DNA of 64,000 nucleotides from the NCBI GenBank assembly GCA_029667085.1, contig JARUHJ010000001.1:310001-374000 (forward strand), read 5' to 3'. Numbering within the stretch: position 1 is the stretch's first letter; every line of letters begins with the position of its first letter. Source of the DNA: Deltaproteobacteria bacterium IMCC39524. GTDB lineage: Bacteria; Desulfobacterota; Desulfuromonadia; Desulfuromonadales; BM103. Below the pieces are notes generated by a model. That model worked only from the letters and a program-made list of their open reading frames with translations, was not told the DNA's origin and made no database searches. The translations under genes and the position numbers were made by a program. Shown here in pieces: positions 31,584-40,199 of the stretch.

Positions 31584-34174
31584 GACTTTTTCCAGTGCGC
31601 AACGGCACCCAGTCGCTGCGGCGCTAGGGTTGGGCTGAAATAAAGTTGCGTCAAGGCCTCAGAAAGTTTTTCAAGCCGCTCTTTTTGTACTGTCAGGAGC
31701 TCCTCTAACAACGGATGACAGTTGTCGCTTATTGACAACTGGGCCAGTTGTTTAAGGTCCGCACTGCTGAGCTCTGCACAGGCCTCGCTGATCAGTCGTC
31801 CATCTTCTCTTGTCTGTGCTGTTGGCTGATCCTGCGGCAGCTCTGCAATCATTCTCTGCAGTTGATGCAGTTGATAGGCAAGTGCCCTGGGATAGTTTTT
31901 ATCCGTTAATAACAATTCCAGAATTGACGGAAGTTGTATGAATGAACGGTAACGTCGTCTATAGGTAATAAGGCTGTTGCTGGTAGATAGAACGGTTGCA
32001 AACATCTGTGCTTCCATAGAGGGCTTGTAATAAGGAACCAGCGTTGCCCGTAACAGGGCAATCAGATTGAGGGCGCGTTCGAGGCTCCGCCCGATTTTCA
32101 GAAGCAACCAATCGGTTTCCCGCGCCATGTTGTCATTATTCAGACCACTGAATGCGGAGAGTTGCAGAAGCAACTGATTGATGCTGTCATGTAAGCGGCC
32201 GCTGCCAATGAGGGAGATCGATACTTTTGGGTTCCAGTTCTGCTGAATATTGTCGACAATTCGCCATGCGTCTACGGGGAGGGTGTCCCTGATGATATAG
32301 GCAGAATAGCCAAAACTCCGTAACAACGAGCGCAGGCTTCCCGGTCTATCGGTATCGCTGGTCAAAGACATGAGCTCAGCGCGAGGGTCCGCCAGCTTTT
32401 CTACGGCACCTTCGCCTATAAATCCAGGATAGGTCGATGTGACACGAGTTAATGCCTGTAATAAATGTTCCAGGCTCAGGCGATCATCAGGGTCACGAAA
32501 TTCATTGTATTCAATGAGGTTTGTAAGGATCGATCGAAGCAGGAGGGCGGTTGCTTCGGCGCGTTCGGCATAACGACCCGTCCAGAACAGATTCTCAGCG
32601 GCACGGCTCGGCAGCGAGCCTAACAAAGGTTCAATGAGACGATCTGGAGGAGCTTGCTGCCAGAGGTTTACCTGCTTGGCCGGTTCCGTGGTCAGAACCC
32701 ATGTGTCTTTGCTGTACCCGCCTTCCTTCGATGTGAGTAAGCCGCCTTCGTTATCGTTAATTCTGGTCAAGCCCCCGGACATGGCAACATAGGATTGATC
32801 CTTTGCTGTCAGGAAGGTGCTTAAAATGAAGGGTCGATGTTCTATCGTGTCGGTCACAAACGTAGGCACGGTTGCCAGGTTGGCAGGTTCCTGACCAACA
32901 TAAAGATGCGGGTTGGCGAGAATCCTCTCACGGCAGGCACTGAGTTGGGATTCGCTGAGTTGTCCCGGTATCATTTCAGGGAGGCCCGGGAGTGGATGGA
33001 TTGGTTTTATAACCAGCTTGTTCAGATTCTGCAGCACGAATTCGCGCTCACGCGGTTGTCCACACCACCAGGTGGCAACGGACGGCAGGCGCAATTCTTC
33101 GCCCAATAAATGACGTGAAATTCCTGGTAAGAAAGCCATCATAGCCGGGTTCTGCAACACGCTGCTGCCAACAGCATTAGACGTTGTGACGTTGCCACGC
33201 CGGACGGCTTCCAGCAGTCCTGGAATGCCAAACAAGGAGGATCCACGAAGCTCGAGGGGATCGCAAAGCGTCTCTTCGAGCCGATTTAGTATGACATCAA
33301 CCTGGCGCAGCCCGCCGACTGATTTGAGCCAGACACAGCCGTCACGAACAACCAGGTCCCCACCCTGGACCAGGGTATAACCAAGATAGGAAGCGAGATA
33401 AGCATGTTCAAAATAAAGGGCATGCTCCGGGCCGGGAGTCAGTACTACGATGCGTGGTTCGGTTTGATTGTTCCTCGCCAGAAGTGTCAGCCTGTTCCGT
33501 AAGGCGCGAAAAAACATGGCCAGGCGGTGGACCTGAAAATCCTGATATAGCCTTGGAAAACTACGCGTCATGACGACACGATTTTCTAACGCGTATCCGG
33601 AGCCAAAGGGAGGGGTGGAATAATCATCAAGAACCCAGAATCGGCCATCTTTCGCTCTTGCAATATTTGCAGAATAAAAGTTCAGGTGTCTTCCACCTGG
33701 AGGCAGAAGCCCAACGCAAGGCCAGAGAAAACCTTTGTGAGTAAAGGCCGCCTCCGGAGGCAGTAAGCCATCTTGAATCAGCTTCCGCGGTCCGTAAATG
33801 TCGGCAAGAATCAGGTTGAGCAATTCTGCACGCTGCACCAATCCCTGCTCAACCAGAGACCATTCCTCGCTTTCAATAACCAATGGAATTGGGTCGAACT
33901 GCCAGTCACGTGATGTGTCTGCGGGGCCAAAAAGATTATGGGTTGCGCCATTTTCACGTAAAAGCCGTTGAGCTTCTTTGCGGCGTTTTGCCAATCTTTT
34001 GTTTCCCAGCTTCTCCAGCGTCTGCAAGAGGATCTTCTCATGCGGGAGGTGTTTCTCACCCCCGACACCAAGTTCATTGTATTTGCCCAACTCTCTCTCA
34101 TAAGACTGGGGGCCGGATTTTTTGCGCCTATCTGTTTCTATCGTCACGTTTATTGTCTCTCTCAGCCAGATCAA
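31580..34174 (-). CDS. Fusion of circularly permuted ATP-grasp and alpha-E domains, 864 aa
   Basis: Residues about 30-510 are a circularly permuted ATP-grasp (FTHKGFLWPCVGLLPPGGRH, WVLDDYSTPPFGSGYALENR, LVVRDGCVWLKSVGGLRQVD, LVIKPIHPLPG). Residues about 530-860 are an alpha-E domain starting with SRAAENLFWTGRYAERAEAT, the same motif as the free alpha-E protein. The two are separate genes in the other module at 28132-30593, so this is the fused form of the same pair. The ATP-binding loop VIKPIHPLPGLPEMI lacks the glycine-rich ESGGYGM of its paralogue, which hints at altered or weak catalysis. The start is uncertain: TTG 34174, or GTG 34147 with GAGAGA upstream. Second gene of the cluster. Confidence 0.9.
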   Translation of the reverse strand: MIWLRETINVTIETDRRKKSGPQSYERELGKYNELGVGGEKHLPHEKILLQTLEKLGNKRLAKRRKEAQRLLRENGATHNLFGPADTSRDWQFDPIPLVIESEEWSLVEQGLVQRAELLNLILADIYGPRKLIQDGLLPPEAAFTHKGFLWPCVGLLPPGGRHLNFYSANIARAKDGRFWVLDDYSTPPFGSGYALENRVVMTRSFPRLYQDFQVHRLAMFFRALRNRLTLLARNNQTEPRIVVLTPGPEHALYFEHAYLASYLGYTLVQGGDLVVRDGCVWLKSVGGLRQVDVILNRLEETLCDPLELRGSSLFGIPGLLEAVRRGNVTTSNAVGSSVLQNPAMMAFLPGISRHLLGEELRLPSVATWWCGQPREREFVLQNLNKLVIKPIHPLPGLPEMIPGQLSESQLSACRERILANPHLYVGQEPANLATVPTFVTDTIEHRPFILSTFLTAKDQSYVAMSGGLTRINDNEGGLLTSKEGGYSKDTWVLTTEPAKQVNLWQQAPPDRLIEPLLGSLPSRAAENLFWTGRYAERAEATALLLRSILTNLIEYNEFRDPDDRLSLEHLLQALTRVTSTYPGFIGEGAVEKLADPRAELMSLTSDTDRPGSLRSLLRSFGYSAYIIRDTLPVDAWRIVDNIQQNWNPKVSISLIGSGRLHDSINQLLLQLSAFSGLNNDNMARETDWLLLKIGRSLERALNLIALLRATLVPYYKPSMEAQMFATVLSTSNSLITYRRRYRSFIQLPSILELLLTDKNYPRALAYQLHQLQRMIAELPQDQPTAQTREDGRLISEACAELSSADLKQLAQLSISDNCHPLLEELLTVQKERLEKLSEALTQLYFSPTLAPQRLGAVAHWKKS

Positions 34175-34198
34175 GATCTTCGAGCCAGGTAGAAATTG

Positions 34199-37100
34199 TT
34201 ATTTCGGCGCTGCGCAACGCAAATCGAGGGTGTAGGGAAATTCGTTGCTCGGCTCTTCCAAAGGAGGAGCCATCTGCCCCGGAGGATGCCCGTGCGGGAA
34301 GAATTCGCCGAGGTTGACAAAGTCTGCCTGCGGCTGAATCGGGCCAGGCGTGTGTTCAGTGACCGTAAACAAAGCCCCCCGTCGCGACTCTGCGGTAATG
34401 GCATTGACTGGGAAATCATCATAATTTCGCCCACCAGGATGGGCAACATGATAAGTACAGCCGCCGATAGAGCGTCCCGTCCAGCTGTCAATAACATCAA
34501 ACACCAGCGGTGAATGCGGCTTGATGGTCGGGTGTAGTGCCGAAGGCGGTTGCCAGGCACGATAGCGGACACCAACGACGAACTCGTCCTTACGGCCGGT
34601 CTTGCGTAGAGGCAATCGACGGCCATTGCAGGTAATGACATGACGTCCTTCCGTCAGGCCAGTGGCGTGTACCTGTAACCGTTCCACCGAGGAGTCGACA
34701 AAACGTGCTGTTCCCTGGCTGGAGACTTCTTCACCCAAAACATGCCAGGGTTCGATGGCAAAGCGCAATTCCAGCTCAATATCGTCAATTTGCACGGTTC
34801 CGTAACGGGGGAAGCGGAACTCAAAGAAGGGGTCGAGCCAGTCGAGCTGGAAGGGGTATCCGGCTTTCTGCAAGTCTGCAACGACCTCTTTCATGTCCTG
34901 ACGCGCGTAGTATGGCAGCAAGAAACGGTCATGAAGTTCGGTCCCCCAGCGAACCAGGTCCTGCTTGTAGGGCTGTTTCCAGAACCAGGCGAGCAGGGTC
35001 CGCAGTAACAGGTTCTGCACCAGGCTCATTCGAGCATGGGGTGGCATCTCGAAGGCTCTCAGCTCAAGTATCCCAAGGCGACCTGTGGCACTGTCGGGTG
35101 AGAAGAGCTTATCGATACAAAACTCGGCACGATGAGTATTACCGGTGACATCGATCAACAGGTTTCGCAGCAGGCGATCGACCAGCCAGGGCTCGGCAAC
35201 TTCTCCGTCTGGCATCTGTTGAAAGGCGATTTCAAGTTCGTAAAGAGAGTCGTTACGGGCCTCATCGATCCGTGGTGCTTGACTGGTCGGGCCGACAAAC
35301 ATTCCGGAAAAGAGGTAGGAGAGTCCGGGGTGGTGCTGCCAATAAGTAATCAGGCTGCGCAATAAGTCGGGCCGCCGCAACATCGGACTGTCGGCAGGCG
35401 TTTCTCCGCCCAGGGTAATGTGGTTGCCACCACCGGTGCCCGTGTGACGACCGTCCTGCATGAACTTTTCCGTGCCGAGACGACACTGTCGGGCTTCTTC
35501 GTAGAGCCTGGTGGTGTTCTCAACCAGCTCAGGCCAGCTTTTGGCTGGATGGATGTTGACTTCGATGACACCGGGGTCGGGTGTGACGGCCAGGCGCTCC
35601 AGCCGGTAATCGCGGGCTGGCTCGTAGCCTTCAATGACCACCGGCAATTTGAGCTCTGCAGCCGTTTTTTCAACCGCGGCAATCAAATGGAGATACTGCT
35701 CCAGGGTGCTCAACGGTGGCATGAAAATGTGTAAACGGCCATCCCGAGATTCAACACAAAGCGCGGTGTGTGATACCTCGACCTCAGCGGATGTCTCCTC
35801 TTCAGTGCTTGCGCTCTCGACAGCTTTGTCGTGGTAGTCCTCAAGCTCCGGAAGTTCCTCAAACGGGTCTCGCTCATAAAAAGGCTCGCGCTTCTCAGGA
35901 GCAACCCAGGGGAGCGAGTCGAGAGGAAGGCGCATCCCCATGGCAGAATCGCCTGGGATCAGAAACATCTGCTCACGTCTGAAATTCCAGGGGCTGCTTT
36001 GCCAGGAGTTTATATTCTCGTTCCATTTTAACGGCAAGGCATAGCCGATGGGAGTCCCCAACCCTTTACCCAATGCCTGTGCCAGCGCACGACGAGCGGT
36101 AGGGTCTTTGAGGTCGGCTTTGAGTGGGTCAAGGTTGTCCGGAACGGTTCCTTCTTGCCACAGCCAGTAAAGAACATCTTCATAGCCAGGCACCAGATAA
36201 TCTTTTCTGATGGCCAATTGTTGTGTCAGGTGCTCAGAAAAATTCAGCGCATCGGTGTGGGTGAACTGATAGTCACGATTGATGTCAGCCAGCAGCTCAA
36301 TGTCACGCCAGATCGGGGTGTTGTCTTTGCGCCAGAAGCAGCTATAGGCCCAACGTGGCATAAGTTCGCCCGGGTACCATTTGCCCTGGCCGTAGTGGAG
36401 CAGGCCACCGGGGCCAAAGGCCTCGCGTAAACGAAGCAGCAGGTTGTTGGCCAGTTCTCTTTTATGCGGGCCGTCAGCTTCAGTGTTCCACTCAGCACCT
36501 TCCATGTCGTCGATCGAGACAAAGGTCGGTTCTCCGCCCATGGTCAAGCGGACATCAGCAGCCACCAGTTCATGGTCAACTTGCTGACCCAAAGCGTTGG
36601 CGGTCTGCCATTGCTCATCGCTGTAGGGTTTGGTGACTCGCGGATCCTCATGGAAACGTGTCACAGTGTTGCTGTGCTCAAACTCCACCTCACAAGCCTC
36701 AGTTGCCCCGGTCACTGGAGCCGCGCTTAAGGGATGCGGGGTGCAGGCCAGAGGGATGTGTCCTTCGCCGGCAAGAAGGCCGGATGTTGGGTCAAGACCT
36801 ATCCAGCCCGCGCCCGGAATATAGACCTCGGCCCATGCATGCAGATCGGTAAAGTCTGTTTCCGGACCGGAGGGCCCGTCCAGCGATTTTTCATCGGCAG
36901 AGAGTTGAATCAAATAGCCACTGACAAATCGAGCAGCCAGGCCCCGCAAACGGAGAATCTGCACCAGCAGCCAGGCCGAATCACGGCAGGAACCGAGTGC
37001 CAGCTGCAGGGTTTTTTCACAGCTTTGCACGCCAGGCTCCATACGGACGGAATAGTCGACGGTTTTGTTGAGCTGCTGATTAATATCAATCAGGAAGTCG

Positions 37101-37525
37101 ATCGTTCTTTTTTTACTGCAGTCGGAATTGGCCAGCCACTTTTTCAGTAGCGGACCGGGGACGACTTGCTTGAAATATGGAGCGAGTTCCATGAGCTCCA
37201 GTTTGCTGTAAGTAAACGGATATTCCTCTGCATATTCTTCGATGAAAAAATCGAAGGGGTTATAGGCGGCCATGTCGGCGATCACTTCAACTTCGATGCT
37301 CAATTCGCGAGTTTTCTCGGGGAAAACCAATCGGGCCAGATAGTTGCCGAAAGCATCTTGCTGCCAGTTGATAAAATGATTCTCCGGTTTCACTTTAAGG
37401 GAATAGGCATGAATCGGGGTACGGCTGTGAGGCGCAGGTCGCAAGCGTATGACGTGCGGGAAAAGAGAAATTGGACGGTCAAATTTATAGTAAGTGTTGT
37501 GATTACAGGCAACGCGTATTGACAT
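34199..37525 (-). CDS. Transglutaminase-DUF2126 putative amidoligase, 1108 aa
   Basis: The N-terminal 300 residues form a transglutaminase module: GSCRDSAWLLVQILRLRGLA with the catalytic Cys, DLHAWAEVYIPGAGWIGLDP with His and Asp. The rest is DUF2126, a putative amidoligase of the glutamine-synthetase-like COOH-NH2 ligase fold. Its marks are LTMGGEPTFVSIDDMEGAEW near residue 330, KWYPGELMPRWAYSCFWRKD near 380, and GGGNHITLGGETPADSPMLR near 700. The full length of about 1100 is standard. So a bond-making and a bond-breaking amide domain sit in one chain. First gene of the six-gene cluster, with 24 bases to the next. ATG 37525 follows an AAGGA-like ribosome site. Confidence 0.93.
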   Translation of the reverse strand: MSIRVACNHNTYYKFDRPISLFPHVIRLRPAPHSRTPIHAYSLKVKPENHFINWQQDAFGNYLARLVFPEKTRELSIEVEVIADMAAYNPFDFFIEEYAEEYPFTYSKLELMELAPYFKQVVPGPLLKKWLANSDCSKKRTIDFLIDINQQLNKTVDYSVRMEPGVQSCEKTLQLALGSCRDSAWLLVQILRLRGLAARFVSGYLIQLSADEKSLDGPSGPETDFTDLHAWAEVYIPGAGWIGLDPTSGLLAGEGHIPLACTPHPLSAAPVTGATEACEVEFEHSNTVTRFHEDPRVTKPYSDEQWQTANALGQQVDHELVAADVRLTMGGEPTFVSIDDMEGAEWNTEADGPHKRELANNLLLRLREAFGPGGLLHYGQGKWYPGELMPRWAYSCFWRKDNTPIWRDIELLADINRDYQFTHTDALNFSEHLTQQLAIRKDYLVPGYEDVLYWLWQEGTVPDNLDPLKADLKDPTARRALAQALGKGLGTPIGYALPLKWNENINSWQSSPWNFRREQMFLIPGDSAMGMRLPLDSLPWVAPEKREPFYERDPFEELPELEDYHDKAVESASTEEETSAEVEVSHTALCVESRDGRLHIFMPPLSTLEQYLHLIAAVEKTAAELKLPVVIEGYEPARDYRLERLAVTPDPGVIEVNIHPAKSWPELVENTTRLYEEARQCRLGTEKFMQDGRHTGTGGGNHITLGGETPADSPMLRRPDLLRSLITYWQHHPGLSYLFSGMFVGPTSQAPRIDEARNDSLYELEIAFQQMPDGEVAEPWLVDRLLRNLLIDVTGNTHRAEFCIDKLFSPDSATGRLGILELRAFEMPPHARMSLVQNLLLRTLLAWFWKQPYKQDLVRWGTELHDRFLLPYYARQDMKEVVADLQKAGYPFQLDWLDPFFEFRFPRYGTVQIDDIELELRFAIEPWHVLGEEVSSQGTARFVDSSVERLQVHATGLTEGRHVITCNGRRLPLRKTGRKDEFVVGVRYRAWQPPSALHPTIKPHSPLVFDVIDSWTGRSIGGCTYHVAHPGGRNYDDFPVNAITAESRRGALFTVTEHTPGPIQPQADFVNLGEFFPHGHPPGQMAPPLEEPSNEFPYTLDLRCAAPK

Positions 37526-38033
37526 AATAATCCTTATTAAAACCCTTGATTGAAAGCAGGCAACAAAAAGATAAGTTTTTAATCGATAGCATTCTTGTTA
37601 ACGGCTAAATATACCATATCCTCGAAAATTGATAATGGTTATGAATCGCAATAATTTCGAACCATAGCGCATTTGTTCCCCAACGCTTTAGTCTAGCGTT
37701 AAGCTGGAGCATCACCAACAATACACAGATGATGTAATTCTTTGAGGTGTGAACGGGAATGCAGATGTTTAGTGTCCAGGTGAGAGGCCCGTCGAAACGT
37801 TCGTCCCAGGTCCAGCCCTGAGGTGAAAATCTGGGGCGGGGAGGGGAGGTCGAATTGTGGAAATGAAAAAGCCCCAACCGCTGGTGTCTGGGGAATATCT
37901 CGTTGAATGACCGGCTGTCTCCTTTCATTGTTTATTTGAGGCGACAACTATGCTGACACAGGGAGGTGTGGTGTTTTGCGAGTTTACTGATAATTCTGCA
38001 ATGTAAGAATTACGCATGGGGAAAGTGGAGTTA
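37526..38033. other. 508-bp intergenic region upstream of the peptide-ligase cluster
   Basis: No convincing gene. It should hold the promoter of the cluster. A minus-strand terminator-like hairpin lies at 37867-37895 (CCCCA/TGGGG with inner ACC/GGT, then CTTTTTC), probably the end of transcripts from the aspartase side. The small open frames within it lack ribosome sites and I do not call them. Confidence 0.5.
37867..37895 (-). terminator. Probable terminator downstream of aspA
   Basis: On the minus strand CCCCA-gac-ACC-agc-GGT-TGGGG is followed by CTTTTTC. It is weaker than the other terminators in the window because of the bulge. Confidence 0.4.
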
Positions 38034-38258
38034 CTAAATAAGTTCTCCCAATGTGGGGAGGCAAGGCCTACTTACCTGAAGGCCTCCATTGAATACGTAA
38101 CTCTCTTTTCCGTCTCCGGTTCGCGTGCATCGGTTACGAATTTTATTAAGTTGAACCGCACATAGGTTGTGGTCAACTTGGTGGCTCTCTTTAAGTATTG
38201 GCCTACAGTGTTGTATATGAGGAGTTGGTATAAATGTGCCTTTCTCCCGCATGACCAA
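38034..38258 (-). CDS. Possible small protein, 74 aa
   Basis: No family recognised. A TTG at 38258 has GAGGA six bases upstream, giving 74 residues; the first ATG (38252) would give 72. The product is soluble and rich in H, R and C (three to four cysteines), with no clear domain. It begins 33 bases after the aspartase stop and could be the last gene of that operon. Composition is not clearly coding, so this may be noncoding sequence. Confidence 0.25.
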   Translation of the reverse strand: MVMREKGTFIPTPHIQHCRPILKESHQVDHNLCAVQLNKIRNRCTRTGDGKESYVFNGGLQVSRPCLPTLGELI

Positions 38259-38291
38259 TGGTGTTCCTCAATACATTAGCGAGTGAAGCCA

Positions 38292-40166
38292 TTAGTTCTT
38301 ATTGTCGGGGATTTCCCTGGGGTCCGTCATGTTTTCAGGGCGCAGCATCTCATCGAGTTGTTCTTTAGAGAGCAGGCCTTTCTCTAGAACCAGGGAATAG
38401 ACGCTGCCGCCTGTTTTGAGAGCCTCCTTGGCAATAGCGGCTGACTGTTCGTAACCGATAACTGGTACCAACGCAGTGACCAGGCCGATACTGTTCTCCA
38501 CATAGCCACGGCAGATATCGCGGTTGGCCTCAATGCCAACGATACAACGAGAAGCAAGGGTTACACAGGCATTTTTAAGGATCATCATGCCGTGTAGCAG
38601 GTCGAAAGCGATGACCGGTTCGGCCATGCAAAGTTCCAGTTCACTGGCTTCGGCTGCCATAGAAACAACGGCATCGTAACCCATGACCTGATAACAAATC
38701 TGGCTGACCAACTCAGGAATAACTGGATTGACCTTGCCGGGCATAATCGATGACCCTGGCTGCATTGGTGGAAGGTTGAGCTCGTTGAGCCCACAGCGTG
38801 GACCAGATGATAGCCAGCGAAGATCGTTGCAAATCTTGGAAATCTGCACCGCGCTCCTTTTCAGGGTCGCCGACATTTGCACAAAAGTTCCGGCATTCTG
38901 GGTTGCTTCGACAAGGTTCTCGGCTCGGCGTAGTTCAAAACCACTGACTTCGGAAAGCTTTTCTGTCACCAGGTTGGCGTACCCGGGCGGACTGTTGATT
39001 CCGGTCCCGATGGCTGTTGCCCCCATGTTGATGGCGAGAAATTCGTAAGCAGCTCTTTCTATGGCGCTAATGGCACTGCCGACCATCACAGCGTAAGCAC
39101 CGAACTCCTGGCCGAGGGTCATCGGAACGGCATCCTGATTCTCGGTCCGACCCATCTTCAAAACATCGCTGAATTCTTCAGCCTTCAACTCCAGGGCTTG
39201 ACGAAGCTCCTCCATCGCCCTGGCCAGTTCTCGATTTGACAGCAGAACAGCAAGTTTGATCGAGGTTGGATAAGCGTCGTTGGTTGACTGGGAACAGTTG
39301 ACATGATCATTGGGGTGCAAGTGTTCATATTCTCCCTTGCGATACCCCATGATCTCGAGACCGCGATTAGCGATCACTTCATTGGCGTTCATGTTGGTTG
39401 ATGTCCCGGCTCCGCCCTGAAACATGTCGACGGTGAAATGCTCCCGTAATTTGCCGTCCAGAAGCTCGTCACATGCACTGCAGATCGCTTGTGCTTTTCC
39501 CTCGTCGAGAACTCCCAGTTGCTGATTTGCCAGTGCCGCAGCCTTCTTCGTCATGGCAAGACCTTCAACCAGATGCTCAAAATTACTGACAAAAACACCT
39601 GAAATCGCGAAATTCTCCATAGCCCTCTGGGTCTGAACTCCGTAGTAAGCATGGTCTGGAATTTCGCGTTGGCCCAGAGAATCGTGTTCCAGACGATAAC
39701 CTCCTACCTCACGGGCCTCCTGGTCATCCTGGTAGATCTGATCGGACAGACTGCGCAAACGCCTGTTGATGCCGACCGCGACCCGCGCAACGATCCGGTA
39801 GAAGAGGTCAGGTTTCTCTTCTCGGTAAGCATCAAGCTTTTCTTTGGAGATCTGCCAAACGGTTGTCCCGTGGCGGGTAAAGGCTCCTGTGCTATGAGCG
39901 TCGTCGCCCAAAAAGGCCCCTTCACTGATCAGCGTTCCTGGAATCAGGGAACCGATGTGTCTGGAGGAGCCGTGCAGGCCCCGAACTAACTCGACATCGC
40001 CATCCAGAACGATCCCGGCCCAGGACCTGGGAGTCGACTCTTGAAAGAGCCAGTCATTGGCTTGATATGTTTGCGTTTCACCTTCTTTAAAAAAGATTCG
40101 GAGATCTTCTTCACTGATGCCCGTGCCTTTGGCCGCTTGTTTAATGATCTGTTCTTCGAGGATCAT
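38292..40166 (-). CDS. aspA: Aspartate ammonia-lyase with N-terminal cyclic-nucleotide-binding-like domain
   Basis: Residues about 155-610 are a full aspartase of the fumarase/aspartase superfamily: HYxVDMFQGGAGTSTNMNANE-type segment near residue 244, HPNDHVNCSQSTNDAYPTS near 281, and the signature GSSIMPGKVNP near 478. It converts aspartate to fumarate plus ammonia. Residues 20-145 form a Crp-like jelly roll (VLDGDVELVRG, HIGSLIPGTLISEGAFLG, WQISKEKL) plus helices. The phosphate-binding cassette lacks the usual R-S/T-A triplet (DAHSTGAF instead), so cAMP may not be the ligand. At 624 residues it is about 150 longer than usual. It lies 33 bases after the dcu gene, so fumarate is made and exchanged by one operon. 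Confidence 0.9.
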   Translation of the reverse strand: MILEEQIIKQAAKGTGISEEDLRIFFKEGETQTYQANDWLFQESTPRSWAGIVLDGDVELVRGLHGSSRHIGSLIPGTLISEGAFLGDDAHSTGAFTRHGTTVWQISKEKLDAYREEKPDLFYRIVARVAVGINRRLRSLSDQIYQDDQEAREVGGYRLEHDSLGQREIPDHAYYGVQTQRAMENFAISGVFVSNFEHLVEGLAMTKKAAALANQQLGVLDEGKAQAICSACDELLDGKLREHFTVDMFQGGAGTSTNMNANEVIANRGLEIMGYRKGEYEHLHPNDHVNCSQSTNDAYPTSIKLAVLLSNRELARAMEELRQALELKAEEFSDVLKMGRTENQDAVPMTLGQEFGAYAVMVGSAISAIERAAYEFLAINMGATAIGTGINSPPGYANLVTEKLSEVSGFELRRAENLVEATQNAGTFVQMSATLKRSAVQISKICNDLRWLSSGPRCGLNELNLPPMQPGSSIMPGKVNPVIPELVSQICYQVMGYDAVVSMAAEASELELCMAEPVIAFDLLHGMMILKNACVTLASRCIVGIEANRDICRGYVENSIGLVTALVPVIGYEQSAAIAKEALKTGGSVYSLVLEKGLLSKEQLDEMLRPENMTDPREIPDNKN

Positions 40167-40199
40167 GATTATGACTCCTTTATTATCAATTGACTGGTG

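Noticed and set aside
37699-37947. 82-codon minus-strand open frame upstream of the peptide-ligase cluster
   Set aside because: It overlaps a terminator-like hairpin, lacks a ribosome site, and another frame is open over the same bases.
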